Below are positions 8,148-16,752 of a stretch of DNA of 64,000 nucleotides, one piece after another. The stretch is from JADJLQ01 sp044227925. GTDB lineage: Bacteria; Bacteroidota; Bacteroidia; Chitinophagales; Saprospiraceae. Under the pieces are notes generated by a model that saw only the letters and a list, made by a program, of their open reading frames with translations, had not been told where the DNA came from and made no database searches. The position numbers were made by a program, and so were the translations under genes. The DNA lies in contig JBGAVW010000004.1 of assembly GCA_044227925.1 (NCBI GenBank), positions 62,001 through 126,000 of the forward strand, read 5' to 3'. Each line of letters begins with the position of its first letter. Positions within the stretch are counted from its first letter, which is position 1.

Positions 8148-10538
8148 ATGTTTTATTTAACCAAAATCAAATTAATTTTCTATTTCCTGGTTTGTGTTTT
8201 AAGTATTAATAGTATTTATTCACAATCAACTTCAAATCATGGTAACAAATTCGAACAACTAGGTAGTTTACTACCCACACCAAATGAATACAGAACTGCA
8301 AGTGGAGCCCCTGGGACCAAATATTGGCAGCAACGTGTAGACTACGATATCAAGTGTGAACTGGATGAAGATAATCAAAAGCTGACTGGTTCTGAAACCA
8401 TTACCTATTTCAATAATTCTCCTGATGTGCTATCCTATTTGTGGCTACAATTAGATGAAAATCAACATTCATCAGTAGACAATGCCAATTACCAAAATGC
8501 AAGTACCATCCAACCGGTGCTTACAGATCAGGTATTGGATATGGTAGAAGAAAGAAAATCGGATAATGGCTATGGGCATAAAATATCAAAAATTACAGAT
8601 GCTTTGGGCAAGCCACTCAAGTATACTTTAAACAAAACGATGATGAGAGTAGATCTTCCTACTCCAATAAAACCTAACACTTCTTTTGTATTTAAGATTG
8701 ACTGGAGTTACAAAATTGTTGATCGGGTTAGTTTTAAATTTGGCGGAGGTCGAGGTGGATACGAATATTTTAAAGATGATGGCAATTATCTTTTTACTAT
8801 GGCTCAGTGGTATCCACGTTTGTGTAAATATGGTGATGAAATAGGTTGGCAAAACCATCAATTTACCGGGACGGGCGAGTTTACTTTATCTTTTGGAAAT
8901 TTCAAAGTGCAAATGACTGTACCTGCGGACCACGTGGTAGGCTCTACCGGAGAATGTCAAAACTATGCAACTAACTTAACTGCTGAACAAAAGCTGAGAT
9001 GGCAGAAAGCTCAGACCTCGAAAGAGCCGGTAATGATGGTAACATTAGAAGAAGCACTGAAAGCATCTGCTTCTAAATCAAAAGCAAAAAAGACCTGGAT
9101 ATTTAAAGCAGATAATGTACGTGATTTTGCCTGGACTTCTTCCCGTCGGTTTTCCTGGGATGCTATGCCAATTGACATTAATGGTAAGAAAGTAATGTGT
9201 ATGTCATTTTATGGCAAAGAAGCGTACCCGATTTATAACAAATATTCTACAAAAGCGGTGGCCCATACCATAAAGACTTATTCCGATTTTACAATTCCAT
9301 ACCCGTATCCTGTAGCGCAATCCGTAGAAGCTGCCAATGGTATGGAATACCCAATGATTTGTTTTAATCCTGGTCGTGCAGAACCTGACGGAAGTTATTC
9401 AGAAGGCGCCAAGAAGGCAGCATTATTGGTCATCATTCACGAAGTAGGCCATAATTTTTTTCCAATGATCATAAATAGTGATGAAAGACAATGGACCTGG
9501 CTTGATGAAGGATTGAATTCATACATGCAGTATATCACTCAGGAACTATGGGATAATAAATTCCCTTCTGATGATGGCACACCACTAGCCATTAAAGATT
9601 ATATGGCCTGGCCTAAAGACAGATTGGAGCCAATCATGACCAATTCTGAAAATATAATTGCCTTTGGATTTAATGCCTATACAAAAGTAGCCACGGGATT
9701 AAATATCCTGCGTGAGACTATAATGGGGCGTGAACTATTTGATGCAGCATTCAAAGAATATGCACGGAGGTGGGCTTTTAAACATCCCACTCCGGCTGAT
9801 TTTTTCCGCACCATGGAAGATGCCAGTGGTGAAGACCTGGATTGGTTTTGGAGAGGATGGTTTTATAGCATAGATGCTTGCGACATTTCTATTGATACTA
9901 TTAAATACGCTAAGGCCGATGTAAATAGTATGCCTTCCAGACCCAGGGATACATTTGAATACCGATCACTGGCTAAACCATTGGTAAATGCTTACGAAGA
10001 TTTATCAAAAATCAGAAACAGGCAGGACCCTAAAATAAAATTTGTGACAGATCAGGATACTACACTTAGAGATTTTTATTGGAAATACGATCGGGAAATC
10101 GAAAAATTCGATACTACAAAATATAGGGTAGTACTACCTTCTTTTCAGGAACCATTGTCTGATGAAGACAAGAAAAAGTATGAAAATAAACATATGTACG
10201 AACTGACTTTCAGTAATAAGGGGGGACTCGTAATGCCATTGATACTGGAATGGAAATACAAAGACGGCAGCACCGAAATAGAACGCATACCGGCCCAGAT
10301 CTGGAGGAAAAATGAAGTAAAAATCACCAAGAGTTTTATAAAAAACAAGGAAGTAGCCAGTGTAAAACTCGATCCTTATAAGGAGACAGTTGATATTGAT
10401 GAGACCAATAACAGTTACGGGGATACTAAGCCCATTCCCGAGCCAAGCCGGTTTAAAGTGTTTAAACAAAAACAAAATCCAACCAAAGCAACGAATATTA
10501 ACCCTATGCAAAAAGCAATGGAAAAAGCCAAGACCTAG
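8148..10538 (+). CDS. Secreted M1-family zinc metallopeptidase
   Basis: Aminopeptidase-type gluzincin expected to act in the periplasm or at the surface. A signal peptide covers about residues 1-26 and an N-terminal beta domain about 60-260. The catalytic domain shows GMEYP at 398-402 (a variant of the GxMEN substrate-binding motif), the zinc site HEVGH at 431-435 and the third ligand Glu454 in WLDEGLNSYMQ. The C-terminal part (about 600-796) is beta-rich and ends in a basic, Lys-rich tail. At 796 residues it matches Bacteroidota M1 proteins, which often carry such extensions. A strong terminator follows. Confidence 0.92.
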   Translation: MFYLTKIKLIFYFLVCVLSINSIYSQSTSNHGNKFEQLGSLLPTPNEYRTASGAPGTKYWQQRVDYDIKCELDEDNQKLTGSETITYFNNSPDVLSYLWLQLDENQHSSVDNANYQNASTIQPVLTDQVLDMVEERKSDNGYGHKISKITDALGKPLKYTLNKTMMRVDLPTPIKPNTSFVFKIDWSYKIVDRVSFKFGGGRGGYEYFKDDGNYLFTMAQWYPRLCKYGDEIGWQNHQFTGTGEFTLSFGNFKVQMTVPADHVVGSTGECQNYATNLTAEQKLRWQKAQTSKEPVMMVTLEEALKASASKSKAKKTWIFKADNVRDFAWTSSRRFSWDAMPIDINGKKVMCMSFYGKEAYPIYNKYSTKAVAHTIKTYSDFTIPYPYPVAQSVEAANGMEYPMICFNPGRAEPDGSYSEGAKKAALLVIIHEVGHNFFPMIINSDERQWTWLDEGLNSYMQYITQELWDNKFPSDDGTPLAIKDYMAWPKDRLEPIMTNSENIIAFGFNAYTKVATGLNILRETIMGRELFDAAFKEYARRWAFKHPTPADFFRTMEDASGEDLDWFWRGWFYSIDACDISIDTIKYAKADVNSMPSRPRDTFEYRSLAKPLVNAYEDLSKIRNRQDPKIKFVTDQDTTLRDFYWKYDREIEKFDTTKYRVVLPSFQEPLSDEDKKKYENKHMYELTFSNKGGLVMPLILEWKYKDGSTEIERIPAQIWRKNEVKITKSFIKNKEVASVKLDPYKETVDIDETNNSYGDTKPIPEPSRFKVFKQKQNPTKATNINPMQKAMEKAKT

Positions 10539-10570
10539 TAAGAAAGCTAAAAGTTAAAATGAATTATACA

Positions 10571-10606
10571 AAAGCCTTGTGATTATGATTTCACAAGGCT
10601 TTTTTT
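10571..10606 (+). terminator. Intrinsic terminator after M1 peptidase gene
   Basis: A perfect 12-bp stem (AAAGCCTTGTGA at 10571-10582 with TCACAAGGCTTT at 10591-10602) encloses an 8-base loop and runs into a T tract to 10606. It lies 32 bases after the stop codon. Confidence 0.9.
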
Positions 10607-10747
10607 ATGTAACAGATTCTTTTTTAAGAATATCTTTTTTATTCCCGCATAATTATGATTCTTTGTCAATCCAGGGTAATTAATTCCTTTAAATTGTCTA
10701 AAACAATAACTAAACCAACCAAAATTTAAATAATTACAAAAAAAACA

Positions 10748-10755
10748 TATATTTG
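10748..10755 (+). promoter_or_regulatory. Probable -7 box for tRNA-Pro
   Basis: TATATTTG matches TANNTTTG and lies 50 bases before the mature tRNA start, leaving a 5' leader of about 45 bases. No good -33 element is visible. Confidence 0.45.
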
Positions 10756-10805
10756 CAGCCGCTTTGATCAAGAATTAGCTGAAAATCTTGGTCTTATAAA
10801 GGGCT

Positions 10806-10879
10806 CGGGAAGTAGTTCAGCCCGGTAGAATGCCTGCTTTGGGAGCAGGAGGCCGCAGGTTCGAATCCTGTCTTCCCGA
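10806..10879 (+). tRNA. tRNA-Pro (anticodon UGG)
   Basis: 74-base cloverleaf. The acceptor CGGGAAG pairs with CTTCCCG. The anticodon arm CCTGCTTTGGGAGCAGG presents TGG, and the T arm is CAGGTTCGAATCCTG. The discriminator is A and the first base is C, as is usual for tRNA-Pro. CCA is not encoded. It is followed by its own terminator. Confidence 0.96.
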
Positions 10880-10889
10880 CTGATAGTGA

Positions 10890-10929
10890 AAGGGTTATGA
10901 AATGCCAAATTTCATAACCCTTCTTTTTT
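10890..10929 (+). terminator. Intrinsic terminator after tRNA-Pro
   Basis: A stem of at least 12 bp (GGGTTATGAAAT at 10892-10903 with ATTTCATAACCC at 10909-10920) closes a 5-base loop and is followed by TTCTTTTTT. Confidence 0.88.
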
Positions 10930-11309
10930 CAATCAATGGAGAGAAAGCAGGTTAATAGAGATATTGATAAGTATACATAATTTCTCCGGGCAAACCAATT
11001 TAAACAGGTTAGCTCACATTTACGGGCAGAAATCAGGGTATGAAAGTAAGTTGTGGCTCTTATTGTACTATAAACTAATAAAGAAGCTAATCCGTTTTAT
11101 ACTGAAATCAATTTATTCACTTGAGGTATATGCTTTTTACATAGATAGGGGGGGTGGTCAGATATAGCTGTTAACTTATAAAATTTTTCTAAGATTGAAT
11201 TCTACATTGAGTACAATGTTGACATTATTTTATGCAAATTAAATTTCATAAAAATGTATTGAAAACACCATGCTTCATATTTTTGGAAACTCACACCATA
11301 CAATTTTTC
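10930..11309. other. Intergenic stretch without recognisable feature
   Basis: 380 AT-rich bases between the tRNA-Pro terminator and the converging amidase gene. One open frame of 67 codons (10964-11167) has no recognisable domain, no promoter and poor start context, and I do not call it a gene. No repeat or RNA structure stood out. Confidence 0.45.
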
Positions 11310-12704
11310 CTATTCCATACCAACGATACCATCAAATAACCATTCTGCCAGAGCTTGCCTGTTAGTCGGATAAATGAATCTTTTCTGATCTGCAGCATTT
11401 TGCATATTTCCAAGTTCCATATACACAGTGGCAGGAATGGTGTTTCTCATAACAAATAAATTTCTCGAGGATACAGTCCCGGTATAATCGCGGTCACTGA
11501 ATTCTTGGTATTTCTGATCCAGTGTTTTTCTTAAGCGTTTTGCAATGGCCAGGCTGTATTTATTTTCTTCCTGGTAGTAGAAATAGACATCTTTACGCAT
11601 ATCTTCATGCCTGGAGTCAATATGAATATGAGCGGCAATTTGATCTTTATCTGCAACTCCTTTGTTTCTGTATTTTCTATATAGATCATTTACAGCATCG
11701 GTGGTCTGAGTGAGTCTAAGTCGTTGATTGAGTACAAGAGGATAACCGGTAATGCATTTTTCATCTGTATCCAGTTTTAGGTAGGTTTCATTTCTAATAC
11801 CGTCATCCGGATCTTGCACAATTAAATGCACATTTGCTCCTTGTTCCATAAGTTTGCGGGCGAGTCGTAATGTAATATCATAGGCATACTCATCTTCCGA
11901 GATATTTGATTCTTCTCCATGAAATATGGTGCCGGGATCCGGGCCTCCATGACCACTTACTAAATAAAATACTTTGCCCTGCAACCGATTTGTTTCGATC
12001 CTTATTTCCTCAAAGTCAGGACCAAAGATGGGAACAGTACGGGTTTTTAATACAGAGGATGTGATTTCCGAGGTATTAGCTTCATTATTTTCTCTAAAAA
12101 CAGGGGTGGTGATTTCTTCAGCTTTATTTTGAAGAACTGTTTTTTGTTTCGTGGCCAATGATGGAGCAGAATTGGCAGGCTTAATTTCAGTTTTTACACT
12201 AACCTTTGATAAACTACTTTTTGAACTTGAGGTGGTTCTGCTTACAGTATTTACAGCTATTGTCTTAGTGTTTGCAGAGGAACCACAATATACATCTCCA
12301 TAGACCACCCATAATACCTTGCTTTGAGTATAACTTGATTTTCTAACTCCGCTTTGGTGAACGCTTTTATTATATTCAGATATCCTTGAAGCAAGGGATT
12401 TATTGATATTGGGTACTGAGCTGAGGATGCTTTTTCCATTATAATTCAACTTTAAAATCGGAAGCTGGTATTGTTTGCCAATCAAAAGTTTATTAATTGA
12501 TTTTAGCTTATTTAACTCTTTGAATTGATTGATATTGCATTGAGTGGGAGTGATACTAAATTTCTTAAAAATGTTGTACATCCCATCACCATTTTTTGCC
12601 TTTATCTGGACATAATTAGTAGCATTGATTTTGGGTAAAACCATGGTCATCAGTAGAATTATTATATTCCATCTGGCGGCTTTTATTGAATTTAACAATT
12701 TCAT
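11310..12704 (-). CDS. Secreted N-acetylmuramoyl-L-alanine amidase (Amidase_3) with LysM-like N-terminus
   Basis: Zinc amidase that removes stem peptides from peptidoglycan. From ATG 12704 the protein has 464 residues and begins MKLLNSIKAARWNIIILL, a signal peptide; a start 11 codons upstream would bury this signal. About 32-95 resembles LysM (GDGMYNIFKKFSITP, LLIGKQYQLPI). A Ser/Thr/Lys-rich linker follows to about 230. The Amidase_3 domain is C-terminal: zinc ligands in LVSGHGGPDPG and AAHIHIDS, and the catalytic Glu in VYMELGNMQN. It sits alone on the minus strand, divergent from ccmB. Confidence 0.9.
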   Translation of the reverse strand: MKLLNSIKAARWNIIILLMTMVLPKINATNYVQIKAKNGDGMYNIFKKFSITPTQCNINQFKELNKLKSINKLLIGKQYQLPILKLNYNGKSILSSVPNINKSLASRISEYNKSVHQSGVRKSSYTQSKVLWVVYGDVYCGSSANTKTIAVNTVSRTTSSSKSSLSKVSVKTEIKPANSAPSLATKQKTVLQNKAEEITTPVFRENNEANTSEITSSVLKTRTVPIFGPDFEEIRIETNRLQGKVFYLVSGHGGPDPGTIFHGEESNISEDEYAYDITLRLARKLMEQGANVHLIVQDPDDGIRNETYLKLDTDEKCITGYPLVLNQRLRLTQTTDAVNDLYRKYRNKGVADKDQIAAHIHIDSRHEDMRKDVYFYYQEENKYSLAIAKRLRKTLDQKYQEFSDRDYTGTVSSRNLFVMRNTIPATVYMELGNMQNAADQKRFIYPTNRQALAEWLFDGIVGME

Positions 12705-12816
12705 AATATTAAACTGTTGATTTGCAAATGTAAACAAATATCCTTTTACCGTAATATGTAATTCAATAAAAATGCCAATATTTCTTAATTTAACCTTTAC
12801 TCAAATTAATTTGTGT

Positions 12817-12824
12817 TAATTTTG
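12817..12824 (+). promoter_or_regulatory. Probable -7 box for the ccmBCD operon
   Basis: TAATTTTG matches TANNTTTG and ends 16 bases before the ccmB ATG, so the leader would be about 10 bases. The -33 region holds only a weak TTTA. Confidence 0.5.
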
Positions 12825-12840
12825 CATCTCAGAATATTAT

Positions 12841-13494
12841 ATGGTAAAGGAAATCGTATCATTGGTCAGAAAAGATTTCATTTCAGAATTAAAAAGTCAG
12901 GAAAGAATTGCTGGTGTTTTATTATACATTTTTGCCACTGTCCTTGTACTCTTTTACTCTCTTGTTAAGATTGATAGATTTCATTGGGTAGGTATAATTT
13001 GGATTTTGATCATCTTTCTGTCTATTAATACGGTCAGCAGCTCATTTATTAAAGAAATAAAGTACAGGCATTGGTATTATTATTCATTGGTTCATCCGCT
13101 CTCGATTTATTTTAGTAAGCTGATTTTCAATTTTTTATCTCTGTTTATCTTAAATGTAATCAGTATATTTTTATTGGAGTTATTTTTTGGACTTCCTCAT
13201 TTTGATTGGTTCTTGTTTTTTAATACATTGATTTTGTGCACTTTAGGTATTGCTTCCATATTTACTTTTGTAGCATTGATTTCGGGTAAAACAAATGATC
13301 AAAGTGCTTTATTATCCATCTTAGCCATACCTCTTGTATTTCCAATTTTAATGTCAGGAAGCAGATTGATGATGTCTTCATTTGGATTGATCACGGATTC
13401 TGAATACATGTCTGACATCGTAAGTGTACTTGCAATTAATATAGTTTCCATCGGATTATCCATAATTTTATTTCCTATCTTGTGGCGAGATTAA
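12841..13494 (+). CDS. ccmB: Heme exporter permease CcmB
   Basis: Inner-membrane subunit of the CcmAB(C) transporter used in cytochrome c maturation. The 217 residues have about six hydrophobic helices. The N-terminal LVRKDFISELKSQERIAGVLLY matches the conserved CcmB opening, where the basic-acidic segment contacts the ATPase. No ccmA lies beside it. It begins a tight ccmB-ccmC-ccmD run, and ccmC starts five bases after its stop. Product cytochromes such as the di-heme protein at 6149 would need this system. Confidence 0.9.
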   Translation: MVKEIVSLVRKDFISELKSQERIAGVLLYIFATVLVLFYSLVKIDRFHWVGIIWILIIFLSINTVSSSFIKEIKYRHWYYYSLVHPLSIYFSKLIFNFLSLFILNVISIFLLELFFGLPHFDWFLFFNTLILCTLGIASIFTFVALISGKTNDQSALLSILAIPLVFPILMSGSRLMMSSFGLITDSEYMSDIVSVLAINIVSIGLSIILFPILWRD

Positions 13495-13499
13495 AAGAT

Positions 13500-14549
13500 A
13501 TGTTTACTGGTTTAAAATGGTGGAAGTGGCTTGTGCTTCTGATCGTCCCATATGTGATTCTCATGGGATTTTTAGTTCCTTTGGGTCAAGGTATTATTAA
13601 AGTTACACCCGCTACTTTGAGAGCAAACCAGGCCAATACCATTACAGTCACAGGTTATAACACCCAATTTTTAAAAAGTAAGAATACTACCGCATGGCTG
13701 CGTGTAAATGATCAATTAGTTGGTTCAACTAATACTTTATCAATATCGGATCAAGTTGCTGAATTTCAATTTTATATACCCTATAATAGTGAGGTAAAAT
13801 CCGAATATATTGACCTGAGTCTTATAGTCAATACAGAACAAGGTCCTTTGGTGTTGCCATCTGCTTTTTCATTTAAAAATGAAAATGACAGTAATACTGC
13901 CATTCAGAATGGGTGGACAAGAGAAGCGCCAGTTTTCAAAGCAGAATCTAATTTTAACTATCCCTATAGGAACCTTATGGCTGAGACCATAAGACATACT
14001 TTTTTTCATGTTCCTTTATGGTTTGCCATGACATTCCTTTTTATGGCTTCAGTTTTTTATAGTATCCGACATTTGCGAAAATCAAACGCCAGCGACGATA
14101 ATAAGGTGGTAGCTTTGGTTGGCACAGGTGTATTATTTGGGATTTTAGGTACGATTACAGGCATGTTTTGGGCCAAGTTTACATGGGGTTCTTACTGGAG
14201 TTTTGATGTGAAACAGAATATGACTGCCATAGCATTACTGATTTACGCTGGATTTTTTTTATTGCGTAAAACCATCGCTGACCCTGATTCAAAAGGCAGA
14301 ATAGGCAATATTTACAATATTTTTGCTTTTTGTATGCTTATTCCACTGATTTTTATCATACCCAGGCGTTATGATTCGTTACATCCTGGAAATGGCGGAA
14401 ATCCTGCTATGGGTGGGGAAGATCTTGATAATACCATGCGGGTCGTATTTTATCCAGCAGTGATAGCCTACATATGTCTTGGTTTTTGGCTAAGCGAACT
14501 TTATTACAGATACAAGATATTAAAATCTAAAATCGATGACCATGCTTAA
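13500..14549 (+). CDS. ccmC: Heme-handling protein CcmC/CcsA family with inserted extracytoplasmic domain
   Basis: Handles heme at the outer face of the inner membrane during cytochrome c maturation. From ATG 13500 there are 349 residues; a GTG at 13482 would overlap ccmB and is less likely. The tryptophan-rich heme motif WGSYWSFD is at 229-236, with flanking histidines His170 (FFHVP) and His295 (DSLHPG). Helix 1 (about 10-29) is followed by an unusual block of about 120 residues (35-155), beta-rich and resembling an IPT/TIG sandwich, before the next helix. Typical CcmC proteins lack it. The 3' end overlaps ccmD by 14 bases. Confidence 0.88.
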   Translation: MFTGLKWWKWLVLLIVPYVILMGFLVPLGQGIIKVTPATLRANQANTITVTGYNTQFLKSKNTTAWLRVNDQLVGSTNTLSISDQVAEFQFYIPYNSEVKSEYIDLSLIVNTEQGPLVLPSAFSFKNENDSNTAIQNGWTREAPVFKAESNFNYPYRNLMAETIRHTFFHVPLWFAMTFLFMASVFYSIRHLRKSNASDDNKVVALVGTGVLFGILGTITGMFWAKFTWGSYWSFDVKQNMTAIALLIYAGFFLLRKTIADPDSKGRIGNIYNIFAFCMLIPLIFIIPRRYDSLHPGNGGNPAMGGEDLDNTMRVVFYPAVIAYICLGFWLSELYYRYKILKSKIDDHA

Positions 14550-14727
14550 CATTTTTTCTACTATCAGTACGATTCTTTACATCACGCTGATTGAAGCAGA
14601 TTTTATGCGATCTATTGGTAAAATATATGTAGTCACAGCAGTGTGCCTCACTGTATGGTTAGGTATAGCATGGTACTTATTAAAACTTGACCGTAAAATC
14701 AAAAAATTAGAAGACCAAATGAAATAA
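14536..14727 (+). CDS. ccmD: CcmD-like single-helix membrane protein
   Basis: 63 residues with one transmembrane helix (about 29-49, IYVVTAVCLTVWLGIAWYLL) and a charged C-terminal tail (RKIKKLEDQ). The pattern GKIYVV then a helix then LDRKIKKLE is the one I associate with Bacteroidota CcmD-family proteins. CcmD helps release holo-CcmE from the CcmABC complex in other bacteria. It overlaps the end of ccmC by 14 bases. The assignment rests on size, topology and position. Confidence 0.78.
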   Translation: MTMLNIFSTISTILYITLIEADFMRSIGKIYVVTAVCLTVWLGIAWYLLKLDRKIKKLEDQMK

Positions 14728-14734
14728 TCTAAAT

Positions 14735-16156
14735 ATGAAGATTGAAAAACAAATTAGTTTTTATGATTCAGTAAACAGGAACTTTGATAAGGCGGCAGAA
14801 CATACTCTATTCCATAAGGGTTTATTGGCTCAGATCAAAGCTTGTAATTCTGTGTATCATATGACCTTTCCTGCTAAAATAGGGGGTGAATACCAGGTAA
14901 TCGAAGCGTATAGAGTACAACACAGCCACCATCGTATGCCTACCAAAGGAGGAATTCGATATAGCATGCATGTCAATCAAGAGGAGGTGATGGCCCTGGC
15001 GTCTCTTATGACATATAAATGCGCGATAGTGGATGTCCCTTTTGGGGGAGCTAAAGGTGGTGTTAAAATAGATCCTACAAAACTTACGCCGGAAGAAAAC
15101 GAGCGAATCACCAGGCGATACACTATGGAGTTAATAAAGAAAAATTTTATTGGCCCTGGCATAGATGTACCGGCTCCGGATATGGGTACAGGCAGCAGAG
15201 AAATGGCCTGGATCTATGATACCTACATGGCCTTTAAAGGAGGCGAGCCAGATGCTATAGCTTGTGTTACCGGAAAGCCAGTGAGTCAGTTTGGAATCAG
15301 AGGTAGGACCGAAGCCACTGGCAGAGGGGTATTTTATGGAGTGCGGGAATTTTGTGAAAATTCAGACGCTATGAAAGCATTGAAACTAACACCCGGACTC
15401 CAGGGTAAGACTATGGTAATTCAAGGCTTAGGCAATGTCGGCAGCTATAGTGGCACCATATGTCAGGAAGAGGGTGGAGCAATAGTGGTCGCAGTATCCG
15501 AATACGAAGGATCAATTTATAACCCAAATGGGATAGATATTAATGAACTGCTTAAATACAGGAAAGAAAATAGGACCATCCTTGGTTTTCCTGGCAGCAA
15601 AACTTTACGAAACAGACTTTCGGCACTGGAGGTAGAATGCGACATACTGATTCCGGCCGCACTTGAAAATCAAATCACTTCAATAAATGCCTCCAGAATA
15701 AAAGCAAAAATAATTGCAGAAGCGGCTAATGGCCCAGTGACTTCAGATGCCGAGGATATTTTGATTAAAAAAGGAGTAAGTATTATACCGGATATGTATC
15801 TAAATGCAGGTGGCGTGACGGTATCGTATTTTGAGTGGTTAAAGAACCTTTCCCATATGAGATTTGGTCGTATTGAAAAAAGATTTGACCAGCAATTGTA
15901 TGGCAAATTGGTAGATACCATTGAAGATATGACAGGTAAACGCATTGGAGCAAAAGAAAGAAACTTAATAGTTCACGGTGCCGACGAAATAGATTTAGTG
16001 AGATCGGGTCTTGAAGAAACCATGGTAGACTCATTAAATCAAATAATAGAAATAAAGAACCAAAATAAAAAAATCAAATCGTTACGGACAGCCGCATTCG
16101 TGTGTGCATTAAACAAAATTTCGAACGATTATGAAAGTATGGGTGTATTCCCATAA
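14735..16156 (+). CDS. gdhA: Glutamate dehydrogenase (Glu/Leu/Phe/Val dehydrogenase family)
   Basis: Interconverts glutamate and 2-oxoglutarate plus ammonia. The three conserved active-site lysines are visible as Lys71 (MPTKGG), Lys95 (MTYKCA) and Lys107 (PFGGAKGG). PAPDMGTG, a Rossmann segment with VIQGLGNVGSYSG, and ILIPAALENQ follow. The 473 residues are within the range for hexameric bacterial enzymes. I cannot tell cofactor preference, or leucine/valine versus glutamate use, with certainty. It starts seven bases after ccmD, so it probably sits on the ccm transcript, and an Lrp regulator follows. Confidence 0.9.
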   Translation: MKIEKQISFYDSVNRNFDKAAEHTLFHKGLLAQIKACNSVYHMTFPAKIGGEYQVIEAYRVQHSHHRMPTKGGIRYSMHVNQEEVMALASLMTYKCAIVDVPFGGAKGGVKIDPTKLTPEENERITRRYTMELIKKNFIGPGIDVPAPDMGTGSREMAWIYDTYMAFKGGEPDAIACVTGKPVSQFGIRGRTEATGRGVFYGVREFCENSDAMKALKLTPGLQGKTMVIQGLGNVGSYSGTICQEEGGAIVVAVSEYEGSIYNPNGIDINELLKYRKENRTILGFPGSKTLRNRLSALEVECDILIPAALENQITSINASRIKAKIIAEAANGPVTSDAEDILIKKGVSIIPDMYLNAGGVTVSYFEWLKNLSHMRFGRIEKRFDQQLYGKLVDTIEDMTGKRIGAKERNLIVHGADEIDLVRSGLEETMVDSLNQIIEIKNQNKKIKSLRTAAFVCALNKISNDYESMGVFP

Positions 16157-16194
16157 TTACTATGGAATTAATTTAAATTTATAAACTATTTTTT

Positions 16195-16671
16195 ATGACT
16201 GATTACAGACTAGATAAGACGGATTACAAAATCCTTCGAATCTTACAGGAAAACTCTAAAATTACCAATTTAGATTTATCAAAAACCATCGGTCTCTCTC
16301 CAGCTCCTACCCTGGAAAGAGTAAAAAAGTTAGAGCAAGCAGGAATCATAGCTTCATATCATGCAAAACTGGATGTAAAGGCTATGGGACTTCAAGTAAA
16401 GACTTTTGTACTTGTATCATTGAACTGGAAAAATCAAGATACAATGGATCGGTTTTTGGAGAAAATTAAAAAAATCGATGAAGTAATTGAAGTGTACATC
16501 ATCACGGGTGAGGCAGATGCATTGATAAAAATCATCTGTAAAGACATCCCTACCTATGAGCATATTTTATTCAAAAAACTATCCCAGATAGAAGAAATAG
16601 AGAGGCTTAAAAGTATGGTTACCCTGAGTACAGCAAAAGAATCAGAAGTCCTTCCTTTGCAGTACGATTAG
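16195..16671 (+). CDS. Lrp/AsnC-family transcriptional regulator
   Basis: Amino-acid-responsive DNA-binding protein. The N-terminal winged helix-turn-helix (about 5-60; LDKTDYKILRILQENSKIT, LDLSKTIGLSPAPTLERVKKLEQAGII) is followed by a RAM ligand-binding domain (about 65-150; VLVSLNWKN, VYIITGEADALIKIICKDI). The 158 residues are standard. It lies 38 bases after glutamate dehydrogenase, whose expression it may control (inferred from position). A terminator follows. Confidence 0.93.
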   Translation: MTDYRLDKTDYKILRILQENSKITNLDLSKTIGLSPAPTLERVKKLEQAGIIASYHAKLDVKAMGLQVKTFVLVSLNWKNQDTMDRFLEKIKKIDEVIEVYIITGEADALIKIICKDIPTYEHILFKKLSQIEEIERLKSMVTLSTAKESEVLPLQYD

Positions 16672-16697
16672 GTATTCTTTATCGCTATAAACCACAT

Positions 16698-16737
16698 CTT
16701 TGCAGAACCAGTCTTGTGTTCTGCAAGGGTTTTTTTT
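16698..16737 (+). terminator. Intrinsic terminator after the Lrp gene
   Basis: TTGCAGAAC (16700-16708) pairs with GTTCTGCAA (16718-16726), extended by a C-G and a T-G pair, and is followed by eight or more T residues (16730-16737). The preceding stop codon is 26 bases upstream. Confidence 0.85.
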
Positions 16738-16752
16738 GTCAAAATTCAATTT

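Noticed and set aside
10964..11167. Open frame of 67 codons after tRNA-Pro
   Set aside because: No recognisable domain, no promoter or ribosome-binding context, and compositionally like the surrounding noncoding DNA.
11522..11713. Open frame antisense to the amidase gene
   Set aside because: Lies wholly within the conserved Amidase_3 region on the other strand, with no support of its own.
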